From: Aedoeadaptatus acetigenes
GTDB lineage: Bacteria > Bacillota > Clostridia > Tissierellales > Peptoniphilaceae
DNA: 64,000 nt
NCBI RefSeq assembly: GCF_025566985.1
Contig: NZ_JAOQJD010000001.1
Coordinates: 62,001-126,000 of the forward strand
Reading direction: 5' to 3'
In this document: piece by piece, positions 44,401 to 52,751 of the stretch
Position numbering within the stretch: position 1 is the first letter of the stretch
How the letters are laid out: each line of letters opens with the position of its first letter
Notes under the pieces: model-generated
What the model saw: only the letters and a program-made list of their open reading frames with translations
What the model was told of the DNA's origin: nothing
Databases searched by the model: none
Program-made: the position numbers and the translations under genes

Positions 44401-44897
44401 AATACGCCAAGAACTTCAGCAAATACGATCAACTCTGGCGCATGGGTTCGGATATTTTCTTCCACGGTCTGCAAGAAGGCGAAACCGCCGAAGTGGCCGT
44501 CGGCGAAGGCAAGAAAATGATCGTCACCTTAGTCGAAGTGGGTCGCCTGAAAGAAGACGGCACACGCACCGTGACCTTCGATATTAACGGCTCCAGACGC
44601 AGCGTCGACATTACGGACAACACCCGCCCCATGCCCACCACCGGCGGCAGCGGCATCTTAATGGCTGATGAAAGCAATCCTCTGGAAGTCGGCGCCTCCA
44701 TCCCCGGCACCGTTGCGAAAATCAACGTGGCCGTCGGCGACGAAGTAAAGGAATCACAACCCCTCCTCGTCTTGGAAGCCATGAAAATGGAAACCAACAT
44801 TATCTCCCCCATGGACGGCATTGTGGAACACATTTCCGTCAAAGAGGGCGACAGCGTCGAAAGCGGTCAATTGGTTCTGGAATTAAAAGAAAAATAA
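41457..44897 (+). CDS. pyc: Pyruvate carboxylase
   Basis: Biotin enzyme carboxylating pyruvate to oxaloacetate, a main anaplerotic step. The 1146 residues have the single-chain layout: biotin carboxylase with ATP-grasp (about 1-455; NRGEIAIRIFRACRELGI, KAAAGGGGRGMR, EVNPRIQVEHTVTE), the carboxyltransferase TIM barrel (about 530-800; LTDTTMRDAHQSLMATRMRT, FSMEMWGGATFD, LHTHDTTGNG), an allosteric/tetramerisation linker, and a C-terminal biotin carrier with AMKM, biotinylated Lys about 1110. RBS AAGGAGG. Single gene with its own terminator; codon use appears strongly biased, consistent with high expression. Confidence 0.97.
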   Translation: MEKRKFKRILVANRGEIAIRIFRACRELGIRSVAIYSKEDSLSLFRTKADESYEIGKGKNPVDAYLDIDEIIHLAKNKGVDAIHPGYGFLAENPDFAQKCEEAGIAFIGPRAETMRQLGDKISSKIIAREAGVQTIPGVDDAIHSDEEALKFAEEAGYPVMIKAAAGGGGRGMRVVNSKEELLDQFHSAKSEAKKAFGNDSMFIEKYLDRPKHIEVQVLGDVYGNVVHLFERDCSIQRRHQKVIEFTPAFSIPDQLRQDICNDALKITKNLGYRSAGTVEFLVDSAGNHYFIEVNPRIQVEHTVTEMVTGIDIIQAQIQIAQGYALSDAPIDIPSQESIERRGFSIQCRVTTEDPLNNFAPDTGQITLYRSSSGFGVRLDGGNGFQGAVISPYYDSLLVKVITQGRTWEDTVNKSIRSLRELKVGGVKTNLGFLLNVLNTKEFKEGTCDTGFIAEHPELFDINTSTDKELRVMEHIGNIVVNENSDAKKTFDVPVVPPFKEESYKGSKQIFDELGAKKLSQWILDQDRLLLTDTTMRDAHQSLMATRMRTIDLLKVAKSMNYNIKEIFSMEMWGGATFDVAYRFLHEDPWERLDLLRAAMPNLLMQMLVRGNNTVGYKNYPDNVVKKFIKESAEGGIDLFRIFDSLNWIEGMRLAIEETIANGKIAEGTMCYTGDILDESRDKYTLEYYVNLAKQLEDVGCHIIGIKDMSGLLKPYAAGKLVRALKNEVSIPIHLHTHDTTGNGVATVLMAAEAGVDIADTAINSMSGLTSQPALNSVVAALENTSRSTGIDLDAIDRISAYWAAVRPVYEQFESDLKSGTTEIYKYEIPGGQYSNLKPQVESFGLGHKFKEVKEMYKDVNQMVGDIIKVTPSSKMVGDMSIFMVQNELTPENIYEKGANLDYPDSVVTYFKGMMGQPYGGFPEKLQKIVLKDEKPITVRPGKLLDPEDYEADKAHLKEIMGHEPTERDVTSYSLYPKVFDEYAKNFSKYDQLWRMGSDIFFHGLQEGETAEVAVGEGKKMIVTLVEVGRLKEDGTRTVTFDINGSRRSVDITDNTRPMPTTGGSGILMADESNPLEVGASIPGTVAKINVAVGDEVKESQPLLVLEAMKMETNIISPMDGIVEHISVKEGDSVESGQLVLELKEK

Positions 44898-44921
44898 ATT
44901 TGTTTCGCAAGCAAATACAAG

Positions 44922-44947
44922 AGCCCCCGAAAAATCGGGGGCTTTTC
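44922..44947 (+). terminator. Rho-independent terminator after pyc
   Basis: Perfect 9-bp GC-rich stem AGCCCCCGA / TCGGGGGCT with an AAAA loop followed by TTTTC on the plus strand. Confidence 0.88.
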
Positions 44948-44980
44948 TCATGGAAAAAGCAGCGACATTGAGGCCGCTCT

Positions 44981-46405
44981 TTATTCTATTTCTTCTGTTT
45001 TCTTCGGGCATTTAAAATAAAAGGTGCTGCCGTCGCCGAGTTTCGACTTCACGCCGTAGGTAAAGCCGTGAAGATCCAAAATGTTTTTGCAGATAAACAG
45101 ACCCAGACCCGTGCCCACCACTTGCCGCTCGTGATTGTCCCGGCCGCGGTAGAATCTGTCCCATATCTTGTCTTGATCCCCATCCGCCATGCCTCGGCCG
45201 TAGTCCCGAACGCAGTAGGTGATTTGATCCTTCTGCTCGATCATGTAAATGTCGATCTGTTTTTTGTCCGTGGAGTAGTTTACCGCATTGGTAATAAAAT
45301 TATAGATGACCTGACGCATTTTGTTTTCGTCGCATACCACCGATCCCTTCCCGTGAATGAGAAAGGTGTAGCCGGTGCGCTCCAGATTTTTAAAGCGGCA
45401 AAGCACATCTTCCGTCAGCGCCTTTAAATCCACCGCATCCAAATTCAGCTGCCCCAAGCCCGATTCCACACGGGAAAGATCCAACAGGTCGTTAACGAAG
45501 TGGGTAAGGTAGTCCGCTTCTTCGATAATGGTCTGTACGTGTTTGTCTCGAAGTTCTTTATTGTCTCCGGAAATGTCGCGAATCATTTCGCCGTAGGATT
45601 TAATGACCGTAAGCGGCGTCTTGAAATCGTGGCTCACGTTGGCGATAAGGTCTTTGCGCATTTCCAGGGCATCGGTTAATTCGCCGGTGGCGTAGTTCAA
45701 GGTGCGGGCCAAGTCGTTGATCTCCGTGTAGTCCTGTTCTTTAAACTGCACGTCGTAATTCCCCTGGCCCAGGGCTCTGGCGGTCTTCGCCATGTCTGAC
45801 AAAGGGCGGGCCAGACGGGAGCTCAGATACAAGGACAGGATAAAGGCCACCATGAGGGAAATAATGCTTACGATAATCAGCTGATCCTTCAGTATTTCCA
45901 CCGTGGAATCCACGGGATCCACATTGGCGGAGACGGCGAGGAAGTACTTCTGCCCCGCCTCTTCCCCCAGATAAGATACGTATAAAATCGTGGAGGCATT
46001 TTCGTTTTTGTAATCAGCCACGTAGGTTTCTTCCGTCTTGTCGTTCTTTAAGAGGGGCTGAAAGTAAGTAAAGAAATCGTCGCCGCTAATGGTGGGTTGG
46101 TAAATGTAATCCAGGGGATTTAGGGGAAAGACCAAACCGCCCCGATCGTTGTACACCTGAAGGCTCAGGTTTTTTTCGAAGCTGTAACGCAACAAGGTAT
46201 CTTCGAAATCTTCCTTGCCGAAGAGGCGGGTCACGGTGCGGCCGACTTTTTCCGTGTCGCGGATTTTCATGGACTTGTAAAAAGAATTGATAAATACGAT
46301 TTGCAACAGCCACAAAAGGAGCAAGATAAATAAGGCCATACCGGAAAAGTACAGCCAAAATTTTACGCGGATGCTCTTTTGATCCACGATGGTATCCCGT
46401 GTCAC
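44981..46405 (-). CDS. Sensor histidine kinase, signal unknown
   Basis: Membrane kinase of 474 residues: first membrane segment (about 15-38), an outside sensor of about 140 residues, second segment (about 180-200), a HAMP domain, HisKA with phospho-acceptor His in NVSHDFKTPL, and a HATPase_c domain with N (NFITNAVNYS), G1 (DYGRGM) and G2 (GTGLGL) boxes. No PAS domain. Paired with the OmpR-type regulator upstream (4-bp overlap). It lies next to the Pho genes but with its own promoter; its signal cannot be inferred from sequence. Confidence 0.92.
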   Translation of the reverse strand: MTRDTIVDQKSIRVKFWLYFSGMALFILLLLWLLQIVFINSFYKSMKIRDTEKVGRTVTRLFGKEDFEDTLLRYSFEKNLSLQVYNDRGGLVFPLNPLDYIYQPTISGDDFFTYFQPLLKNDKTEETYVADYKNENASTILYVSYLGEEAGQKYFLAVSANVDPVDSTVEILKDQLIIVSIISLMVAFILSLYLSSRLARPLSDMAKTARALGQGNYDVQFKEQDYTEINDLARTLNYATGELTDALEMRKDLIANVSHDFKTPLTVIKSYGEMIRDISGDNKELRDKHVQTIIEEADYLTHFVNDLLDLSRVESGLGQLNLDAVDLKALTEDVLCRFKNLERTGYTFLIHGKGSVVCDENKMRQVIYNFITNAVNYSTDKKQIDIYMIEQKDQITYCVRDYGRGMADGDQDKIWDRFYRGRDNHERQVVGTGLGLFICKNILDLHGFTYGVKSKLGDGSTFYFKCPKKTEEIE

Positions 46406-47079
46406 GATTCGTCCTCGCCGACAAATTTATAGCCCACGCCGCGCACGGTGACGATGTAGCGGCGATAGGGTTCGATGCTGTTTCGAAGCATTTTAATGTG
46501 GGTGTCCACGGTGCGGTCGTCGCCGTAAAAATCGTAGCCCCACACTTTATTTAAGAGCTTCTCCCGGCTCAAGGCGATGTTTTCGTTTTCGGCGATAAAA
46601 ACCAAGAGGTCGAATTCCTTCGGCGTCATTTCCACGGGCTCGCCGTCTACGTAGACTTCCCTGCCGTCCAGGTCGATGGAAAGCCCCTTAAAGTCCAGCA
46701 CGTGATTTTCCTTTACGCTGCTGTTGCGCTTGGCGATGACCGAGAGGCGGGCCATAAGCTCCTTCGGCGAAAAGGGCTTCACCACGTAATCGTCGATGCC
46801 GATTTCAAAGCCGTAGAGCTTGTCGTACTCCTCCCCTCGGGCGCTGAGCATTAATACGGGAATATCTTTATCTTTTTTTATTTCTTTATAGGCGCTGAAG
46901 CCGTCCAGGCGGGGCATCATAACGTCCATGACGATGACGTCGAAATCATCGCTCTTGCACATTTCCACGGCTTCCATGCCGTCGACGGCTTCCGCCACTT
47001 CGTAGCCTTCAAATTCCGCGTAGGTTCGGATCACTTCTCGAATCTTCGCTTCGTCGTCTACGACCAATAGTTTATACAT
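46402..47079 (-). CDS. OmpR/PhoB-family response regulator, target unknown
   Basis: Response regulator of 225 residues: receiver domain with acidic pair DDE (8-10 region), phospho-acceptor Asp in VIVMDVMMP, Thr/Ser and Lys switch residues (MLSARGEE, VVKPFSPKEL), and a C-terminal winged-helix (about 125-225; ALSREKLLNKVWGYDFYGDDRTVDTHI). The start at 47079 uses AAAGAGG as ribosome site; an upstream GTG at 47085 is less likely. Partner of the adjacent kinase. Confidence 0.93.
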   Translation of the reverse strand: MYKLLVVDDEAKIREVIRTYAEFEGYEVAEAVDGMEAVEMCKSDDFDVIVMDVMMPRLDGFSAYKEIKKDKDIPVLMLSARGEEYDKLYGFEIGIDDYVVKPFSPKELMARLSVIAKRNSSVKENHVLDFKGLSIDLDGREVYVDGEPVEMTPKEFDLLVFIAENENIALSREKLLNKVWGYDFYGDDRTVDTHIKMLRNSIEPYRRYIVTVRGVGYKFVGEDES

Positions 47080-47100
47080 AGGCACCTCTTTCCGATACCT

Positions 47101-47106
47101 ATTATA
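47101..47106 (-). promoter_or_regulatory. -10 element before the response-regulator gene
   Basis: TATAAT on the minus strand in the 41-bp gap after phoR, 22 bases upstream of the regulator start. The -35 is weak. It suggests this two-component pair can be transcribed apart from the Pho operon. Confidence 0.4.
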
Positions 47107-47120
47107 CTATAAATCCTGCC

Positions 47121-48842
47121 TTATAACTTTGAGGAGTAGATTCCCTTTTTCGGAAAGCGCAGGCGGAAGGTACTGCCGTGGCGAAGTTGGGACTTCACGT
47201 CGATGGTGCCCTTTAGGCTGTCCACATTGTGTTTGACGATGGCGAGGCCCAGGCCCGTGGATTTCTCGTTGTAGCTGCGGGATTTGTCCGCCATGTAAAA
47301 GCGCTCGAAGATGCGGCGCTGATCGTCGTAGGAAATGCCGATCCCCGTGTCCTGAATGGTGACGACAAAGCTGGATTCGTCCTTTCCGTCCAAAACGATG
47401 CGCACATTGCCGCCTTTGACATTGTAGGCGATGGCATTGTCCACTAAATTGCCGATCAGCTCCCGCATAAGATCCGGGTGGGTGTAGAGGCGATTGTCCC
47501 GATCCGGTTGAAAGCCCAGATGGATGTCCTTCGCCGCGGCGTCGGGCTCGTAGGATTTCAACACGTCTTTTACCAACACTTCCATGTCCACGACGCGATA
47601 CTCTTCCGGGCGATTCTTCTCTTCCAGGCGGCTCATGCTGATAATGGCGTTGATCAGCTCAAAGAGCTTGTTGGACTCGTCGAGAATAATGTCTAAAAAT
47701 TTGTTTCGATCTTCCTCCGCCACCATGCCCGAACGCAAGAGCTCCGCGTAGCCGGAGATGGAGGTGAGGGGGGTTTTTAATTCGTGGGTCACATTGGATG
47801 TAAATTCCCGACGACTGCGCTCGGCCAAGCTCTGTTGGGTCTCGTCGATCATTAGGATCAACATGCCGTAAAAGGCGCCGACCTCGTTAAAGATGGGATC
47901 GAAGAAAAACTTGATCACTACGCCCTCCATGGCGATTTTTTGCATGTCGTCTTTTTGATTGTCGAAGGCCCGGGAAAAGGCATCGTAAAAATTGCGCTCC
48001 CGGCACAAATAGAGCAGATCTTTCCCCTGAAAATTAATGTAGAGGGAGGCATTTAACAGCTTGACCGCCGCCTCGTTTATGGAGAGGATTTTTCTGTCCT
48101 CGCCCACGAGGATCACGCCCTCGGTCATGTTCTCCACCATGTCGTTTAAGCCCGTGAGCCTGGAAGTCAGGCTCTCCAATTGATGGCGTTCCCTTGAGGC
48201 TTCTTTCTTCAGGGCCTCTTCATAGGTTTCGTGAAGAGGGCTCAGTTCCAACTTGAATTCCGGATCCTGAACGTAATGGCGGTAATTTTGAATGAGAAAA
48301 ACCCCTTCTTCTTCCTCTCGCTCCATGCGATAAAGGATGAGCAGATAGAGAGCCATGCCGCCGGCCACGGTGGCGATGATGGTGTAGGACAGGTAGTGGA
48401 AGGTGGAGGCCATCATGCTGTCGTGGGCCATGAGAATGATGAGCATGCCGCCGTCTTCAAAGACCGTGGTCTGAATGTATTGGGTTTCGAGAAAGCCCTT
48501 GTGGTACACTTCCCAGCCGGCGCTTGTCCTCTCTTTAAGGGGGCTTTTTTTCGCGTAATCCGTCAAGGCATCGGTGCGCTTGGAAAGGCTGTTGGTATAA
48601 AGCACCTCGCCCTCGCCGTTTAAATAGACGAGGTTGTCGTCTTTGTCCGTAGCGTGAAGATTTAATTGATGGAGGCGGGCGGCTTCGTTGTCCGCTTTTT
48701 TTAAGTTGCCCGTCAGAGCCTCGAGGCTCTTTTCGTTATAACGAATCCCTCGATTGTGATAGTCGAGGGATGCGGAAATTTGAAATATAAAGGCGACCAT
48801 AAACGCCATTAAAAAGCTGAATCGTCGTATCTTTTCGTTCAT
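47121..48842 (-). CDS. phoR: PhoR-type sensor histidine kinase
   Basis: Membrane kinase of 573 residues: membrane segment (about 7-25), outside domain of about 115 residues, second segment (about 150-170), a short linker, PAS domain (about 235-340), HisKA with His in NVTHELKTPLTSISGYAEL, and HATPase_c with GTGLGLAIVKHN-like G2 (STGLGLAIVKHN). It overlaps phoB by 4 bp. Its place directly after phoU-phoB makes phosphate starvation, read through PhoU/Pst, the likely signal. Confidence 0.88.
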   Translation of the reverse strand: MNEKIRRFSFLMAFMVAFIFQISASLDYHNRGIRYNEKSLEALTGNLKKADNEAARLHQLNLHATDKDDNLVYLNGEGEVLYTNSLSKRTDALTDYAKKSPLKERTSAGWEVYHKGFLETQYIQTTVFEDGGMLIILMAHDSMMASTFHYLSYTIIATVAGGMALYLLILYRMEREEEEGVFLIQNYRHYVQDPEFKLELSPLHETYEEALKKEASRERHQLESLTSRLTGLNDMVENMTEGVILVGEDRKILSINEAAVKLLNASLYINFQGKDLLYLCRERNFYDAFSRAFDNQKDDMQKIAMEGVVIKFFFDPIFNEVGAFYGMLILMIDETQQSLAERSRREFTSNVTHELKTPLTSISGYAELLRSGMVAEEDRNKFLDIILDESNKLFELINAIISMSRLEEKNRPEEYRVVDMEVLVKDVLKSYEPDAAAKDIHLGFQPDRDNRLYTHPDLMRELIGNLVDNAIAYNVKGGNVRIVLDGKDESSFVVTIQDTGIGISYDDQRRIFERFYMADKSRSYNEKSTGLGLAIVKHNVDSLKGTIDVKSQLRHGSTFRLRFPKKGIYSSKL

Positions 48843-49516
48843 TCCTTGTATCCTACTTTGTAGCCGATGTTTCGCACGGTTTCAATGAGCGAGGCCTTGT
48901 CTTTCAGCTTGTGCCGCAAAGAGGCGATGTGCACGTCAACGGTGCGAGACTCTCCTTCGAAATCGTAGCCCCAAACCTGGGCCATAATGGTCTCCCGATT
49001 CAGGACGATGTTTTTGTTTCGGAAAAGGTAATACAAAAGCTCGAATTCCTTATAGGTTAGGGTAATGGGTTCGCCGTTTACAAGCACCGTACGCTTTTTG
49101 TTGTCGATGACGACGCCGTCGATGGCGATGGACCGGCCGCTCTCTTCCTTCGGGCGGGCGCGGCGCAAAACGGCCTTCACCCGCGCCACCAACTCCAGCA
49201 CGCTGAAAGGCTTGACGATGTAGTCGTCCGCCCCCTTGTCCAGACCCACGATTTTATCCAGCTCCGAAGATTTCGCCGTGAGCATAATGACGGGAATATC
49301 TTCCGTCGTAGGATTTTCGCGGATCCGACTCAAGATCGAGAGCCCGTCTTCCCCGGGGAGCATAATGTCCAGAAGAACGAGTGACGGCACTTTTTCGCGC
49401 ATGGCCTCAAAGAGTTCTTCGCCGGATGCGAAGCCCTGCACGTCGAAATCGCTGTTTTTTAGGGCATAGACGATTAAATCCCGAATGTTGCCCTCGTCTT
49501 CTACACAATAAATCAT
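48839..49516 (-). CDS. phoB: PhoB/PhoP-type response regulator
   Basis: OmpR-family regulator of 225 residues: acidic pocket at the N-terminus (YCVEDEGNIR), phospho-acceptor Asp in LVLLDIMLPGEDG, switch Thr and Lys (IMLTAKSSE, VKPFSVLEL), and a winged-helix DNA-binding domain with FRNKNIVLNRETIMAQVWGYD. One base separates it from phoU. It is the natural candidate to bind the TTTACA direct repeats upstream of pstS and pstC. Confidence 0.9.
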   Translation of the reverse strand: MIYCVEDEGNIRDLIVYALKNSDFDVQGFASGEELFEAMREKVPSLVLLDIMLPGEDGLSILSRIRENPTTEDIPVIMLTAKSSELDKIVGLDKGADDYIVKPFSVLELVARVKAVLRRARPKEESGRSIAIDGVVIDNKKRTVLVNGEPITLTYKEFELLYYLFRNKNIVLNRETIMAQVWGYDFEGESRTVDVHIASLRHKLKDKASLIETVRNIGYKVGYKE

Positions 49517-49517
49517 A

Positions 49518-50189
49518 TTACACCCCGAATGTTTCTACGCCTAAGTAATCCTTGTGGTGACCGGTGAGGGAGAATACAACCCACTCGCCGATGTTTTGTG
49601 CGTGATCCCCGACCCGCTCCAGGTATTTGGCGATCTGCAAAAGATCCACCGACTCTTCCGGATCATCCTGTCCGTTTTGAAGTTTGTGGATGAGCTTTTC
49701 CCGCACTTGAACGAAGAGATCGTCCACCACATCGTCGTGATTGATGCATTGGGTGGCCAAGTCTTCGTCTTTTGTAATGAAGGCGTCGACAGCCATTTTA
49801 ATCATGGCCGTGGATTCTTCAAACATGCGCGTGATTAAATCCGTGGTGACGGACAGGGGTTTGTCGTCCATGGTGAGGGAAATTTCGCAAATGTCCTGTG
49901 CGTGATCGCCGATCCGCTCCAAGTCCGTAATGATCTTTAAGGCCGCGGAAATAAAGCGAAGGTCCCCGGCCACCGGTTGCTGCTTCAAAAGGAGCATAAG
50001 GCACATGTCCTCGATCTGCCGTTCCATGCGGTCCACGTCCCGATCGTTGTCGGATACGGAAATAGCCAGATCCTTGTCACGGTTCTTTAAGGCCGTCATG
50101 GCATCGGAAACGGCTTGTTCCACCGTGGCCGCCATTTTTATAAGCAGGGTATTTAATTCGTCCAGTTCTAAATCGTATTGTTTTCTCAT
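49518..50189 (-). CDS. phoU: Phosphate signalling protein PhoU
   Basis: All-helical protein made of two PhoU repeats (about 8-100 and 115-205) that restrains PhoR signalling and Pst transport when phosphate is plentiful. The repeat signatures EDMCLMLLLKQQPVAGDLRFI and LERIGDHAQDICE in the first half, and YLERVGDHAQNIGEW in the second, are clear. 223 residues. It lies between pstB (12 bp upstream) and phoB. Confidence 0.95.
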   Translation of the reverse strand: MRKQYDLELDELNTLLIKMAATVEQAVSDAMTALKNRDKDLAISVSDNDRDVDRMERQIEDMCLMLLLKQQPVAGDLRFISAALKIITDLERIGDHAQDICEISLTMDDKPLSVTTDLITRMFEESTAMIKMAVDAFITKDEDLATQCINHDDVVDDLFVQVREKLIHKLQNGQDDPEESVDLLQIAKYLERVGDHAQNIGEWVVFSLTGHHKDYLGVETFGV

Positions 50190-50201
50190 GTCATCCCCCT
50201 A

Positions 50202-50960
50202 TTAACCGAAACGACCGGTAATGTAATCTTCCGTCCGCTTATCCCGCGGATTGGAGAACATTCGCTCCGTCGAATCCATCTCAATGACTTCTCCCGTAAG
50301 GAAAAACGCCGTCTTGTCCGACACCCGCGCCGCCTGTTGCATATTGTGAGTGACCATGACAATAGTATAATCCTTTTTTAAATCCTGTACCAGTTCTTCG
50401 ATCTTTAATGTGGAAATCGGGTCCAGCGCCGAGGTGGGCTCGTCCATTAAGAGCACTTCCGGTTCCACGGCCAAGGCCCTGGCGATGCAAATCCGTTGTT
50501 GTTGCCCGCCGGAGACTTCCGTGGCCCGTTGGTGGAGCTTGTCTTTGACTTCTTCCCAAATGGCGGCGCCCTTTAAGGAGCGCTCCACGATTTCGTTCAG
50601 ATCGTTTTTGTTTTTTATGCCGTGGGTTCTTGGACCGTAGGCGATGTTGTCGTAGATGCTCATGGGAAAGGGGTTCGGGTTTTGAAACACCATGCCGACC
50701 CGCTTTCTCAAAAGATTCACGTCGTAGCCGGGGTCGTAAATATCCTGACCGTCTAAGAGCATGTGGCCCTCAATGCGGCAATCTTCCACCAAGTCGTTCA
50801 TGCGGTTCAGGCACTTTAACATGGTGGATTTCCCACAGCCCGAGGGGCCGATAAACGCCGTGATCTCATTGCTCTTTATATCCAAATTGATCTTCTTTAA
50901 CGCTTGAAAATCGCCATACCACAAATCCACGTCGCTGACGAACAGTTTTGTCTCACTCAT
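50202..50960 (-). CDS. pstB: Phosphate ABC transporter ATPase PstB
   Basis: ATPase of the high-affinity phosphate importer. Walker A GPSGCGKST, the PstB-typical LNRMNDLVEDCRIEG segment, signature VSGGQQQR, Walker B VLLMDEPTSALDP and the switch His (THNMQQAARVSD) are intact. 252 residues. It directly abuts pstA, and its ribosome binding site lies inside pstA. Confidence 0.97.
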   Translation of the reverse strand: MSETKLFVSDVDLWYGDFQALKKINLDIKSNEITAFIGPSGCGKSTMLKCLNRMNDLVEDCRIEGHMLLDGQDIYDPGYDVNLLRKRVGMVFQNPNPFPMSIYDNIAYGPRTHGIKNKNDLNEIVERSLKGAAIWEEVKDKLHQRATEVSGGQQQRICIARALAVEPEVLLMDEPTSALDPISTLKIEELVQDLKKDYTIVMVTHNMQQAARVSDKTAFFLTGEVIEMDSTERMFSNPRDKRTEDYITGRFG

Positions 50961-51779
50961 TTAATTGCCTCCTGCTAATTTCGATCCGATTAAGGAACTT
51001 AATGCGTTAATTAAAAGGGTTAATACGATCAGAACAAAGCCCGTGGCAAAGGCCTGGTCCACAAACAACCCTTCCGTAGAAAGGACGTACATGTGAAGGG
51101 AGAGGGTGCGGCCCGAAGACAATAGGCTCGTAGGCATATCGGTGGTCGTCCCTAAGGTAAACATTAATGCCGCCGTTTCGCCGACGCAGCGGCCGATGGC
51201 CAAGATGACGCCGGATAAAATCCCCGGCACGGCCACGGGAAGGACGACGCGAATAATGGTGCGAAGTTTTCCCGCGCCCAGGGCGAGGGAACCGCTGCGC
51301 AAGCTGTCGTTTACTGCCATTAAGGCCTCTTCCGTAGAGCGGATAATTAAGGGCAGAATCATAATCGACAAGGTAAATACACCGGAAAGAATGGAATAGC
51401 CAAGCTTCAGGGCAATGGAGAAAAACAACATGCCGAAAAGGCCGTAGAGAATCGAGGGAATCCCGGAGAGGGTTTCCGTGGTGAGGCGAATCACTTCAAC
51501 GATGCGGCTGCCTTTTTTCGCGTATTCCACCAAGTAAAAGCCGGTGAAGACGCCTAGGGGCGTTGCGATTAAAAGAGAGAGCACCACGACGATCAGGGTG
51601 GTGATAATGGCGGGGAACATAGACACGTTCTCGGTGGTGTAGGTCTTTTCAAACATGGCCGGATTTAAATGAGGTACCCCTTTGAGTACGATGTAGCCGA
51701 CGAGAACGATTAAGACGGCAAAGGTAATAAAGGCCGACGCGAGGATAAGCCCGCGAACGATGGACGAGCGCGTTTTCAT
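50961..51779 (-). CDS. pstA: Phosphate ABC transporter permease PstA
   Basis: Integral membrane subunit of the Pst importer with six membrane segments in 272 residues. The EAA-type loop around MAVNDSLRSGSLALGAGKLRTI and the GIPSILYGLFGMLFF region are typical of PstA. The start shares a base with the pstC stop (TAATG). Confidence 0.95.
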   Translation of the reverse strand: MKTRSSIVRGLILASAFITFAVLIVLVGYIVLKGVPHLNPAMFEKTYTTENVSMFPAIITTLIVVVLSLLIATPLGVFTGFYLVEYAKKGSRIVEVIRLTTETLSGIPSILYGLFGMLFFSIALKLGYSILSGVFTLSIMILPLIIRSTEEALMAVNDSLRSGSLALGAGKLRTIIRVVLPVAVPGILSGVILAIGRCVGETAALMFTLGTTTDMPTSLLSSGRTLSLHMYVLSTEGLFVDQAFATGFVLIVLTLLINALSSLIGSKLAGGN

Positions 51780-52636
51780 TAGTCCATCCTCCTTTTTACA
51801 ACATTAAAGATAAGATTGATCAGCAAGATAAAGATGAAGAGAACCACGCCGGTGGCGATCAAGGCTTCCCGATGGGCGCCGGTGGCGTAGGCCATTTCCA
51901 GGACGATGTTGGCCGTCATGGTACGGGTGCCCATTTTTATGCTCTCAGGCACAATGGGTTGGTTTCCGGCGATCATGATGACCGCCATGGTTTCGCCGAT
52001 GGAGCGACCGATGCCTAAAATAATCGCCGCCAAAATCCCCGACTTCGCCGCCGGTACCACCACGCGCATTAAGCTGCGTTCGTGGGTGGCGCCCAGGGCG
52101 ATGGAGCCTTGGTAGTAGGACGTGGGCACGGAGCGCAGAGACGATTCGGAGAGGCCGATAATCGTGGGAAGAATCATGATCCCCAAGAGCACCGATGCCG
52201 TAAAGACCGTCATCCCCGTGCCGCCCCACCAGCCCCGCACGATGGGTACGAAGACCATCAAGCCGAAGAAGCCGTAAATAATCGAAGGGATCCCGGCCAT
52301 GAGGTTCACTGCGGGCTTTAAGATTTTGTAAAGCCGACTCGGGCAGTAAAAAGCCATGAACACGGCGGTGAGCACCCCGATGGGCACGCCGACGATAATG
52401 GACCCGATGGTGACGTAGACGGAGCCCACGATCATGGGCAGAATACCGAAGGACGGCGGCGCGGCCGTAGGCTTCCAATCCGTTCCCATTAAGAATTTGG
52501 CGATCCCCGTCTCTAAAATAAAGGGCACGCCGTTTTTAAAAATGAAGTAGCAAATAACGATAATGGATAAAACCGAAATAAGGGAGCACAGTAAAAAGAT
52601 AAACTCCCACGTTTTTTCAAAACCTTTTGAATGCAT
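51779..52636 (-). CDS. pstC: Phosphate ABC transporter permease PstC
   Basis: Second membrane subunit of the Pst importer, with six membrane segments. Typical blocks are GTDWKPT near the N-terminus, NLMAGIPSIIYGFFGL, and the loop LRSVPTSYYQGSIALGATHERSLMRVV. The start at 52636 (285 residues) is preceded by AAGGAGGAGAACC; the upstream ATG at 52654 would overlap that site. A Pho box of its own lies 60 bp upstream. Confidence 0.95.
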   Translation of the reverse strand: MHSKGFEKTWEFIFLLCSLISVLSIIVICYFIFKNGVPFILETGIAKFLMGTDWKPTAAPPSFGILPMIVGSVYVTIGSIIVGVPIGVLTAVFMAFYCPSRLYKILKPAVNLMAGIPSIIYGFFGLMVFVPIVRGWWGGTGMTVFTASVLLGIMILPTIIGLSESSLRSVPTSYYQGSIALGATHERSLMRVVVPAAKSGILAAIILGIGRSIGETMAVIMIAGNQPIVPESIKMGTRTMTANIVLEMAYATGAHREALIATGVVLFIFILLINLIFNVVKRRMD

Positions 52637-52695
52637 GGTTCTCCTCCTTTTCATGGCTACTTTACCAAGCTATTCTTAGGAAAAGATATGGCTTA

Positions 52696-52712
52696 TGTAA
52701 AGTCTATGTAAA
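52696..52712 (-). promoter_or_regulatory. Pho box upstream of pstC
   Basis: On the minus strand TTTACA-TAGAC-TTTACA, two TTTACA copies with an 11-bp period, downstream of the pstS terminator. It matches the PhoP/PhoB pattern of 6-bp boxes with 5-bp spacers. TAAGAA lies 17 bp further on as a possible -10. It would let pstCAB-phoU-phoBR be induced separately from pstS. Confidence 0.7.
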
Positions 52713-52713
52713 C

Positions 52714-52741
52714 AAAAAAACAGGTGTCCGAAGACACCTGT
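52714..52741 (-). terminator. Rho-independent terminator after pstS
   Basis: Perfect 9-bp stem ACAGGTGTC / GACACCTGT with loop CGAA (TTCG on the transcribed strand), followed on the minus strand by TTTTTTT. It lies between pstS and the pstC Pho box. Confidence 0.85.
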
Positions 52742-52751
52742 TGTGATTTGT